From assembly GCA_016838795.1 (NCBI GenBank), contig JAEHKQ010000098.1:1-12307 (forward strand): 12,307 nucleotides of DNA. The letters are read 5' to 3'. Numbering within the stretch: position 1 is the stretch's first letter; each line of letters begins with the position of its first letter. Origin of the DNA: Nitrosopumilales archaeon (lineage in GTDB: Archaea; Thermoproteota; Nitrososphaeria; Nitrososphaerales; Nitrosopumilaceae). Both the position numbers and the translations under genes were made by a program. Shown here one piece after another: positions 6,682 through 12,307 of the stretch. The notes under the pieces are model-generated. The model saw only the letters and a program-made list of their open reading frames with translations. It did no database searches and was not told the origin of the DNA.

Positions 6682-7507
6682 AACTGTAAAAGATATTGTT
6701 GATATGAAGAAGGCTGGAAAGAAAATTTCTGTTCTAACTAGCTATGATTATGCGTTAGCATCACTTTGTGACAAGGCTGGTGTTGACATACTTCTAGTCG
6801 GAGACAGTGCAGGAATGGTTGTTCTTGGATACGAGAATACTATACCAGTTACTATGGAGCAGATGGAAATCTTTGTTGGAGCTGTATCACGTGCGAAACA
6901 AAATGCATTAGTCGTTGGGGATTTACCGTTCATGTCATACCAGGCTAGTATATCTGATGCAATTTCAAACTCTGGTAGACTGATCAAGACTGGAGCTGAT
7001 ACTGTAAAACTAGAAGGTGGTTATGTCATGGCAGATACGATATCTGCTATAGTTAAGACAGGCATTCCTGTAATGGGGCACATCGGTTTTCAGCCTCAAA
7101 CTACTGCTCTTACACAGGGATACAAGGTTCAGGGAAAAACATTCGAGACTGCAAAACAGCTAATCGAGGATGCTAAGGCATTGGAAGCGGCTGGTGCGTT
7201 TAGTATTGTTCTAGAGATGGTAAGTCATGAAGTTTCAAAAATAATTTCTGAAAGTATTGATATCCCGACTATCGGTATTGGTTCTGGTTTACACTGTGAC
7301 GGACAGGTTCTTGTTATACATGATATACTTGGATTGTATGAAAAGCTGAAACCAAAGTTTGTGAAACAATATCTCTCATTATCTAATGATGTGGTTCAAG
7401 CTGTTTCAAAATTCAAGAGTGATGTGGGATCAGGATTGTTCCCAGCTGAAGAAAATTGGTTTTCAATGGAGAAAGAGGAATATGAAAAGCTCAAAAAAGC
7501 GTTCTAG
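6674..7507 (+). CDS. panB: 3-methyl-2-oxobutanoate hydroxymethyltransferase (ketopantoate synthase)
   Basis: Transfers a hydroxymethyl group to 2-ketoisovalerate to make ketopantoate, the first committed step toward pantoate. The 277-residue TIM barrel has all landmarks: Mg ligands Asp44 (VGDSAGMVVLGY) and Asp83 (VVGDLPFMSY), Lys112 (VKLEGG), the GHIGFQPQT and GYKVQGK substrate loop (135-155), catalytic Glu181 (IVLEMV), and IPTIGIGSG with CDGQVLV. Bacterial enzymes use methylenetetrahydrofolate; the carbon carrier used here, folate or a pterin analogue, cannot be told from sequence. ATG 6674 lies inside the last three codons of the upstream gene (8-base overlap), indicating coupled translation. 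The enzyme for the next step, ketopantoate reductase, is not in this window. Confidence 0.96.
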   Translation: MSRTVKDIVDMKKAGKKISVLTSYDYALASLCDKAGVDILLVGDSAGMVVLGYENTIPVTMEQMEIFVGAVSRAKQNALVVGDLPFMSYQASISDAISNSGRLIKTGADTVKLEGGYVMADTISAIVKTGIPVMGHIGFQPQTTALTQGYKVQGKTFETAKQLIEDAKALEAAGAFSIVLEMVSHEVSKIISESIDIPTIGIGSGLHCDGQVLVIHDILGLYEKLKPKFVKQYLSLSNDVVQAVSKFKSDVGSGLFPAEENWFSMEKEEYEKLKKAF

Positions 7508-8729
7508 AAAACATCCTTCTTTGGATATAGTTGGGAGCTATGGTTCTGAATTATCTGGGAAAAGAATTGTTCTTTGTGTAGCTGGAAGTGTTGCGGTGTA
7601 CAAGGCGATCGAACTAGCTAGATTATTAATGCGACATGGCGGTGATGTTGTTTGTGTAGTTAGTAATGCGGCAACTAAACTAGTGAAACCAGATTATTTC
7701 AAGTGGGCCACAGGAAATCATGTCATAACTAAATTGACTGGTGATCTGGAGCACATTGATGTTGCAGATTACAAGCGATCTGATTTGATTATTGTATATC
7801 CTGGGACGGCTAACACTCTGGGTAAATTAGCTAATGGTATAGATGATACTCCTGTCAGTACTGTTCTAACGGTTGGATTTGGTTCTGGTATACCAATAGT
7901 TATGGCACTTGCGATGCACGAATCCATGTATCACAACAAAGCTGTGAAAAAAAATATTGATTTCCTTAAAAATAAAATTGATTTTGTTGCGCCAAACATG
8001 ATAGAGGGAAAAGCTAAAGCTGCAGAATCTGAAGATGTTTTGGAGTTTGTGTTGAAAAAGTTTGGATATTCATCTACTCTACATAAAAAAAGAATTCTAA
8101 TGACTGCTGGTCCGACGATAGAATACATCGACCCGGTACGAGTGATTACAAACCTCAGTACAGGTAAAACAGGCGTGTTTTTAGCCTCGGAATTGGTCTC
8201 TGCTGGGGCTAAAGTTACTCTGGTGTATGGTCCTGGAACAGCCACTCCGCCAAAGGGTGCTAAAGTCATTCCTGTTAAAACTGCAAAAGAAATGTTTGAT
8301 GCTGTAAAAAAAGAAATGAAAAAGAAGTTTGATGTTGTGATATTAGCGGCTGCAGTTTCAGACTATACTGCAGAAAAAATTTCTAAAACAAAAATAAAAA
8401 GCTCAAAGAAAAGTTTGGTAGTCAGATTAAAACAAGTTCCAAAAATGATTAATCAAATAAAAAAAATTCAGAAAAATGTCTTTCTTGTTGGGTTTAAAGC
8501 GGAAACTAATCTTTCTAGAAAAGCTTTAGAGGATATAGCTAAGAAAAAAATGAAAGAGTCCAAAGCTGATTTAATGATTGCAAACGATATTGGTAGTTCT
8601 AGATACAAGAAAAATCTAGATTACAATGAAATTCTTTTAGTAAATTCTGGAAAAGCTATTTCTTCTGGTTGGAAAAGAAAAGAAAAGATTGCTAAAATCA
8701 TTAGAAAAGAGATTGAAAAGAGAATTTGA
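7482..8729 (+). CDS. coaBC: Bifunctional phosphopantothenoylcysteine decarboxylase / phosphopantothenate--cysteine ligase
   Basis: Joins cysteine to 4'-phosphopantothenate (CoaB, C-terminal half) and decarboxylates the product to 4'-phosphopantetheine (CoaC, N-terminal flavoprotein half). It is 415 residues with the chosen start. CoaC part: nucleotide-binding GSVAVYKA (35-42), catalytic His91 (TGDLEHID), PGTANT (107-112, where PASANT or PATANT is usual) and AMHESMY (144-150). CoaB part: TAGPTIEYIDPVR (208-220), NLSTGKTG (224-231), AAAVSDY (289-295), a lysine-rich patch about 302-310, GFKAE (337-341) and ANDIG (367-371). The start ATG 7482 keeps HPSLDIVGS, which resembles the beginning of archaeal homologues; it overlaps panB by 26 bases. 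TTG at 7521 is an alternative. The region about 171-185 (EGKAKAAESED) lacks the cysteine found in bacterial CoaC. Confidence 0.95.
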   Translation: MKSSKKRSRKHPSLDIVGSYGSELSGKRIVLCVAGSVAVYKAIELARLLMRHGGDVVCVVSNAATKLVKPDYFKWATGNHVITKLTGDLEHIDVADYKRSDLIIVYPGTANTLGKLANGIDDTPVSTVLTVGFGSGIPIVMALAMHESMYHNKAVKKNIDFLKNKIDFVAPNMIEGKAKAAESEDVLEFVLKKFGYSSTLHKKRILMTAGPTIEYIDPVRVITNLSTGKTGVFLASELVSAGAKVTLVYGPGTATPPKGAKVIPVKTAKEMFDAVKKEMKKKFDVVILAAAVSDYTAEKISKTKIKSSKKSLVVRLKQVPKMINQIKKIQKNVFLVGFKAETNLSRKALEDIAKKKMKESKADLMIANDIGSSRYKKNLDYNEILLVNSGKAISSGWKRKEKIAKIIRKEIEKRI

Positions 8730-8799
8730 GAAAAATTTGCTCATTGAGTGATTAATTTTTGAGTAGATCCCTGATATTTCTAATTCAAAATTCATACTC
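8730..8799 (+). other. Spacer after coaBC with T-run and TATA-like box for the small zinc-protein gene
   Basis: No gene fits here. A run of five T at 8756-8760 may serve as a U-rich terminator for the CoA operon. A TATA-like tgatattt (8772-8779) lies about 25 bases before the ATG at 8800, so the small gene could have its own leaderless promoter rather than rely on read-through. Confidence 0.4.
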
Positions 8800-8928
8800 A
8801 TGAAACAAAAATGCAAAAAGTGCGGCAAGAAATATGATAACAGCGTAAGTAAGTTTTGTTCACTAGATTGTGCCTATTCCTATTCAGAATTAGATTTAGA
8901 AGATTATCTACTTCTTAGAGCAGCATAA
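8800..8928 (+). CDS. Small four-cysteine zinc-finger-like protein (42 residues)
   Basis: ATG to TAA encodes 42 residues with cysteines at 5, 8, 20 and 24 (CKKCGKKY, then KFCSLDC). This C-x2-C-x11-C-x3-C pattern is that of a small zinc ribbon or treble-clef knuckle; KFCS..C resembles zinc-finger ends in several archaeal mini-proteins. The N-terminus is strongly basic and the tail acidic and leucine-rich (ELDLEDYLLL), which suggests a nucleic-acid- or protein-binding adaptor. A TATA-like box sits about 25 bases upstream and there is no ribosome site, matching the leaderless style of neighbours. Its last 14 bases overlap the 3' end of the convergent M24 peptidase gene. An in-frame TAG at 8764-8766 and no earlier start make this the only start. 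The function is unknown. That it is a real gene is inferred from the Cys spacing and promoter. Confidence 0.7.
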   Translation: MKQKCKKCGKKYDNSVSKFCSLDCAYSYSELDLEDYLLLRAA

Positions 8929-9976
8929 GATCTTTTGTAAATTTGTGCATTGGAATGGCTTTCGTTCCAATCATTAACGAGTCTTCAATTCTTACACCAA
9001 AATTTTTTGGGATGTAAATTCCTGGCTCCACTGTTATTGCCATGTTCTTTTCTAATTTCGTTTTACTAAGCTGAGAAATGTTTGGCAACTCATGTACTTC
9101 AAGTCCAATTCCATGTCCAGTGGAATGAATAAAGTATTTACCAAATTTTTTTTTCTTGATGAAATCTCTACATGAATCATCTATAGATTTGCAGCTGGTT
9201 TTTGGTTTAACAGCTCGTAACCCAAGCTTTTGTGATTCTTTAACAATTTCATACACATCTTTAGTTTTAGAAGAAACCTTTCCCAAACCAAAGGTTCTGG
9301 TTGCATCAGAAACATAGCCCTTGTATCGCAGAGTAATATCTACAACAATCATGTCCCCATTTGCAAACTTTCTGTCAGTGACTTGTGCGTGTGGGAGTGC
9401 TCCATTCGGGCCACCAGCGATGATCAACGGATTCAGCGTTCCTCGATATCCAGTATCAAACATGCCTCGTTCCATCCCATAAGACATCAAAATTGCTTGA
9501 AGTTCAGACTCTTTCTGGCCTTTTTTGATCATTCTGGCACAAATTCCAAACATTTCATCGATGGTTTTAGAAGCTTTTTTCAGAATTGCAATCTCGGAAG
9601 AATCCTTGATCATTCTGGCATTGTAGAATGGTTTCGTAGAATGTTTAATGGAACGAACAGATTTCTTCAATGATGTCATTGTATCATAGTTACTACAATC
9701 TGTACAAACTCGTTTGTTCTTAATTTTAGAAACCAAACTAGACACCAACGCAGTTCCGCGTTCCGTTGATACTACATCACAGTTTTTTGATTCGGTTCTA
9801 GCTCTTCCAACCTCCAGTGCAGGAGCAATGATGTTAGTACCATTCTTGTCCAAAACGCTGATCGCCTCGCCCCAGAATCCGGTCATATAGAACAGGTTTT
9901 CAGGCTCAAATGCGACCAAAGTATCGCAGTTCAGCTTTTGAGCGTATTTCAGAAGTACAGATCGCCTATTTTTCAC
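8915..9976 (-). CDS. M24 family metallopeptidase, Xaa-Pro dipeptidase/aminopeptidase P-like
   Basis: Cytosolic two-metal peptidase predicted to cut Xaa-Pro bonds, probably in recycling of short peptides. It is 353 residues, typical of prokaryotic prolidases. A creatinase-like N-terminal domain (about 1-120) precedes the pita-bread catalytic domain. All five metal ligands are present: Asp213 (VVDITLRYKG), Asp224 (VSDATRTFG), His288 (TGHGIGLEVHE), Glu317 (TVEPGIY) and Glu331 (VRIEDS). His196 (PHAQ) and His295 complete the active site. The start is GTG at 9976, giving M-KNRRSVLLKYAQKL; a TATA-like CATAAATTTC lies about 25 bases upstream and there is no ribosome site. It is divergent from the PP-loop gene and convergent with the small zinc-protein gene. 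Prolidase and aminopeptidase P cannot be separated by sequence alone. Confidence 0.93.
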   Translation of the reverse strand: MKNRRSVLLKYAQKLNCDTLVAFEPENLFYMTGFWGEAISVLDKNGTNIIAPALEVGRARTESKNCDVVSTERGTALVSSLVSKIKNKRVCTDCSNYDTMTSLKKSVRSIKHSTKPFYNARMIKDSSEIAILKKASKTIDEMFGICARMIKKGQKESELQAILMSYGMERGMFDTGYRGTLNPLIIAGGPNGALPHAQVTDRKFANGDMIVVDITLRYKGYVSDATRTFGLGKVSSKTKDVYEIVKESQKLGLRAVKPKTSCKSIDDSCRDFIKKKKFGKYFIHSTGHGIGLEVHELPNISQLSKTKLEKNMAITVEPGIYIPKNFGVRIEDSLMIGTKAIPMHKFTKDLMLL

Positions 9977-9995
9977 ACAAAAAATTTCTTTTTTC

Positions 9996-10005
9996 GAAAT
10001 TTATG
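9996..10005 (-). promoter_or_regulatory. TATA-like box of the M24 peptidase gene
   Basis: CATAAATTTC on the minus strand, centred about 25 bases before the GTG at 9976, consistent with a leaderless mRNA. It lies in the 71-base divergent spacer. Confidence 0.45.
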
Positions 10006-10016
10006 TTTGTTGTAAA

Positions 10017-10026
10017 GTTTGTATAC
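10017..10026 (+). promoter_or_regulatory. TATA-like box of the PP-loop gene
   Basis: gtttgtatac is centred about 26 bases before the ATG at 10048. No ribosome site follows, so translation is probably leaderless. The GTATACC core also occurs at 2509-2515, upstream of the Lrp-like gene. Confidence 0.45.
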
Positions 10027-10047
10027 CGGATCTCAGGGTTTGATTTG

Positions 10048-11052
10048 ATGTCTGAAAAAAAGAAGGTTGTTGCATTGCTCTCTGGTGGACTAGACAGTCA
10101 GCTTGCTGTAAAAATGATGCAAAAGCAAGGCTTTGATGTACATGCAGTAGCAATACGAACACCATTTTGTGATTTTGATTGTGGTAAGGGTTGTGGTTTT
10201 GATATTGTAAACAGAGCAGATGCACTAAACGTTCCACTAAAGACAGTTTTTCTTGGTGAAGAGTATATAGAAATGTTAAAGCACCCAAAGTACGGACGTG
10301 GTGCTGGATTTAATCCATGTGTAGATTGCAGAGCAATGATGTTTGATGCTGCAAAAAAACACATGGAAGAGATTGGTGCAGAGTTTATAATTTCAGGTGA
10401 AGTTCTAGGACAAAGACCAATGAGTCAACATGGTCCTGCACTGAGAACAATTGAAAAGGAATCTGGTTTGAAAGGAAAAATTGTAAGACCGTTATCAGCA
10501 GCTTTACTTCCAAAGACAGATCCAGAAAAAAATGGTCTGATTCAAAGAAAAGATCTTGGAATGATCAAAGGTCGTTCAAGAAAGATTCAACTACAGATGG
10601 CAAAAGAATTTGGCATACAAGACCCACCAAATGCAGGTGGCGGATGTCTACTAACTGATAAGGCATTTGGAAAAAGAGCTTTTGATCTGTTCGATCATAC
10701 TGAAACACCAACATTCAATGATATTGATTTGTTAAAGGTTGGACGACACTTCAGACTAGACAAACACACAAAGCTAGTTGTTGGAAGAGGAAAAGAAGAA
10801 AACGCAAACATTTCTCTACTCGCTCTACCTGATGACATAAAATTAGAAGCTAAAGATGTGATGGGGCCAACTGCTCTCTTACGTGGAAAGACGGCAGACC
10901 AACACAAAGAACTTGCAGCTTCTATCACACTACGATACTCCGACGCGCCAAAGGATTCTACACACACCGTTATTCTAAAGAAGGATACACGTAAGGAAGA
11001 GGTTGAGGCTAATCATGCTCAAGAGGAATCGTATCTAAAGTTCAGAATCTAG
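10048..11052 (+). CDS. PP-loop ATPase, MnmA/ThiI-like tRNA thiolation protein with C-terminal NFACT-R-like domain
   Basis: Predicted tRNA sulfurtransferase: PP-loop enzymes adenylate a uridine and then insert sulfur. The 334 residues show the pyrophosphate loop SGGLDS (12-17), the MnmA-like NPCVDCR (89-95; Cys91, Cys94) and a second conserved cysteine in PNAGGGCLLT (Cys200). The last two match the positions of the two catalytic cysteines of MnmA in order. An extra trio, Cys41-x3-Cys45-x3-Cys49, could hold a metal or Fe-S centre. Residues about 222-310 (LLKVGRHFRL, KLVVGRGKEEN) resemble the NFACT-R_2 RNA-binding domain. The frame is open further upstream, to 9910, but that part overlaps the M24 gene and its promoter; ATG 10048 starts the conserved MSEKKKVVALLSGG, with an adjacent TTG at 10045. 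The modified base is not determinable here. Confidence 0.88.
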   Translation: MSEKKKVVALLSGGLDSQLAVKMMQKQGFDVHAVAIRTPFCDFDCGKGCGFDIVNRADALNVPLKTVFLGEEYIEMLKHPKYGRGAGFNPCVDCRAMMFDAAKKHMEEIGAEFIISGEVLGQRPMSQHGPALRTIEKESGLKGKIVRPLSAALLPKTDPEKNGLIQRKDLGMIKGRSRKIQLQMAKEFGIQDPPNAGGGCLLTDKAFGKRAFDLFDHTETPTFNDIDLLKVGRHFRLDKHTKLVVGRGKEENANISLLALPDDIKLEAKDVMGPTALLRGKTADQHKELAASITLRYSDAPKDSTHTVILKKDTRKEEVEANHAQEESYLKFRI

Positions 11053-11122
11053 CCTCAAAAGTTGTCTGTATTTTTTGATACAAAGAAGCCTTTTTGAATA
11101 AGAAGATCGCTTCATCACCTGT
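11053..11122 (+). other. Spacer with U-rich terminator candidate and TATA-like box before sepF
   Basis: A run of six T (11071-11076) within an imperfect TGTAT...ATACA inverted repeat (11067-11082) may end PP-loop transcripts. A tttttgaata element (11091-11100) lies about 27 bases before the ATG at 11123 and can serve as the TATA box of the SepF-like gene. No other gene is visible in this stretch. Confidence 0.4.
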
Positions 11123-11401
11123 ATGCAAAAACAAGAAAACATCACCTATCTGAAGGCAATAACTATCAGAGACCCTAGTGATCTTCATTCCATAAAGGAA
11201 GATATCAAAAAGAACATGATCTTGATTCTTAGGGTTACACCACTGGCGCAAAAGGATGTAGAGCAACTAAGAAAAGTTGTTGAAGAACTTTACACCATTG
11301 CAAAAAATGCTGATGCAGACATTGCTAGACTAGGTGAAGAAAGGATAATTGTTGCGCCTTCTAATGTAAAAATCTGGAAACCTGAATACGATCTAAAATA
11401 A
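11123..11401 (+). CDS. sepF: SepF-like protein (DUF552), core domain only
   Basis: The archaeal SepF fold is recognisable end to end in 92 residues: YLKAITIRDPSDLHSIKEDI (9-28), NMILILRVTPLAQKDVEQL (31-49), then ADIARLGEERIIVAPSNVKI (65-84) followed by W. In FtsZ-containing archaea SepF dimers tie FtsZ to the membrane through an N-terminal amphipathic helix. Here only about eight residues precede the core, and an in-frame TAA at 11099-11101 with no earlier start codon rules out a hidden extension. The membrane-targeting helix and linker are therefore absent. If the organism is a thaumarchaeon, which divides mainly with Cdv/ESCRT-III proteins, the job of this protein may differ from septum anchoring. 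The gene is probably leaderless. Its last 9 bases overlap the end of the convergent aCPSF1 gene. Confidence 0.88.
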   Translation: MQKQENITYLKAITIRDPSDLHSIKEDIKKNMILILRVTPLAQKDVEQLRKVVEELYTIAKNADADIARLGEERIIVAPSNVKIWKPEYDLK

Positions 11402-12307
11402 TTTTATAGCTTCCTGTATTTGTGGATAATGAGATGGAACTCTGAACATTCTTCTAATAGATGTTGCAAGGTTCTCCGACTTTCTTCTTTCGCCATGGTT
11501 TACAAGGACACGGCGTAGTTTTGGTCTAAGTCTGTGCACAAATGAAATCAGTTGGTTATAATCACTGTGTCCGCTGAATCCATCAAGTTTTTCAATTCCA
11601 CAATTAATGTTAACTATCTCAACCTTACCTTCCCTTCCCAACATGGAAACTTGACGAGCTCCATCAAGAACTCTTCTTCCAAGGGTTCCGTTCACTTGAT
11701 ATGATACAAATAGAATCTTGTTCGTTTTATCAGGAGCTATATTCTTAAAGTATTCCAGTACTGGACCACCCTCTAACATTCCTGATGTTGCTAGAATAAT
11801 ACAAGGAGTATTTTCACGAAGTGGTTCGTCTCTAGCATCTTGATGTGCTACGTTGGTAAAGTATTCAGAATCAAACGGATTGTCATCCGTTTCTAAAATT
11901 TTCTGACGAAGTTCTCTTGCCAGATATTCTGGATATGCTTCGTGAATTGATGATGCCTCGGAGATCATTCCTTCTGTAAATACTGGCGCTTCAACCATTT
12001 CCCCAGATTTCATGTAATGATCGATAACCATCATTATTTCTTGGGCACGACCGACTGCAGGAATTGGAATCAAAACCTTTCCATCGTCTGCAAGTGTGTT
12101 ATTTACGGCATTAATGAAGGAGGACTCTACCTCCTGTCTAGAAGGCTGAATGTCCTCTTTTGCGCCATATGTACTCTCAATTAGTAAGGTTTCAACTCTT
12201 GGGAAGTTCCAGCTTGCAGCTTCAAATAGAATGCTTTTTCCATACTTGATGTCACCTGAATAAACAAAGTTGTGATCACCGTTCCCTATATGGAAATGGC
12301 AAAGAGC
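11393..12307 (-). CDS. aCPSF1/FttA beta-CASP ribonuclease and transcription termination factor, C-terminal half (partial)
   Basis: The frame is open from the right edge to TAG at 11395-11393 (304 residues seen), about the second half of a protein that is normally about 630-640 residues; the N-terminal KH domains and first metal motifs lie outside. Visible elements are LCHFHIGNGDHN (metallo-beta-lactamase motif 3 region), VYSGDIKYG (motif 4 Asp), IESTYG (beta-CASP motif A Glu), IPIPAVGRAQEIMMV, NPFDSEYF, ATSGMLEGGP (motif B region), VSYQVNGTLGRRVLDG, DGFSGHSDYNQL and VNHGE (motif C His). These match aCPSF1 rather than the shorter aCPSF2. aCPSF1 is a ribonuclease that cuts nascent RNA at U-rich sites to end transcription genome-wide. 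No internal ATG or TTG is the true start. It converges with sepF, overlapping by 9 bases. Confidence 0.92.
   Translation of the reverse strand, partial: ALCHFHIGNGDHNFVYSGDIKYGKSILFEAASWNFPRVETLLIESTYGAKEDIQPSRQEVESSFINAVNNTLADDGKVLIPIPAVGRAQEIMMVIDHYMKSGEMVEAPVFTEGMISEASSIHEAYPEYLARELRQKILETDDNPFDSEYFTNVAHQDARDEPLRENTPCIILATSGMLEGGPVLEYFKNIAPDKTNKILFVSYQVNGTLGRRVLDGARQVSMLGREGKVEIVNINCGIEKLDGFSGHSDYNQLISFVHRLRPKLRRVLVNHGERRKSENLATSIRRMFRVPSHYPQIQEAIKLF

Noticed and set aside
7386..7481. Longer N-terminus for coaBC starting inside panB
   Set aside because: It would overlap panB by up to 122 bases with a Trp-rich, non-conserved stretch; ATG 7482 already includes the HPSLDIVGS beginning.
7931..8269. 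112-residue minus-strand open frame
   Set aside because: Antisense to the CoaC-CoaB junction of coaBC, which has complete motifs; no start signal.
9910..10047. In-frame upstream extension of the PP-loop protein (46 extra residues)
   Set aside because: It would run through the M24 gene start and the shared promoter, and the extra residues are not family-like; ATG 10048 has a TATA box at the right distance.
11067..11082. TGTAT-TTTTTG-ATACA hairpin as an intrinsic terminator or riboswitch
   Set aside because: The stem is five A/T-rich pairs, too weak to call. Only the T-run itself is kept, as a U-rich termination candidate.
11085..11113. GAAGC...GCTTC inverted repeat before sepF as an operator
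   Set aside because: Only five base pairs with a 19-base loop, expected by chance; it also straddles the likely TATA box.
1..12307. tRNA, rRNA, CRISPR array, insertion sequence or defence cassette
   Set aside because: I saw no cloverleaf consensus, repeat-spacer pattern, transposase motif or terminal inverted repeat; spacers are all under about 120 bases.

Overview
The window looks like a piece of an ammonia-oxidising thaumarchaeal (Nitrososphaerota, Nitrosopumilus-like) chromosome. This is inferred from the AT-rich sequence, the archaeal-only CoA route (pantoate kinase plus phosphopantothenate synthetase), an archaeal aCPSF1/FttA ribonuclease, a short archaeal SepF-like protein, AbrB-PhoU and Lrp-type regulators, TATA-like boxes about 25-29 bases before start codons with no leader, and many non-ATG starts. 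I see no rRNA, tRNA, CRISPR array, insertion sequence or phage gene. It reads as ordinary, tightly packed core genome with a few unusual details.

Layout. (1) Positions 1-2424, minus strand: a three-gene overlapping operon of an FtsX/MacB-type permease, its ABC ATPase (apparently starting at CTG) and a secreted beta-sandwich protein cut by the left edge. (2) 2542-3960, plus strand: a double-length Lrp/AsnC-type regulator directly followed by a NUDIX hydrolase. (3) 3963-4943, minus strand: an AbrB-PhoU regulator, divergent from the next operon. (4) 5009-8729, plus strand: four CoA biosynthesis genes, pantoate kinase, phosphopantothenate synthetase (4-phosphopantoate--beta-alanine ligase), panB and coaBC. 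Together they cover ketoisovalerate to 4'-phosphopantetheine except for ketopantoate reductase. (5) 8800-8928, plus strand: a 42-residue four-cysteine protein, convergent with and overlapping an M24 (Xaa-Pro) peptidase gene at 8915-9976, minus strand. (6) 10048-11052, plus strand: a PP-loop tRNA-thiolation-like protein, then a SepF-like protein at 11123-11401. (7) 11393-12307, minus strand: the C-terminal half of aCPSF1/FttA, cut by the right edge.

How the parts fit. The CoA operon is the clearest functional unit. The ABC operon is a coherent envelope-associated machine of unknown substrate. The Lrp-like and PhoU-like regulators each sit divergently beside one of these operons and could act locally, but the sequence does not prove it. 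All three complete convergent gene junctions are extremely tight (2-base gap, 14-base overlap, 9-base overlap), so transcription has to stop inside or beyond the opposing gene. The general archaeal termination factor is itself one of the genes here.
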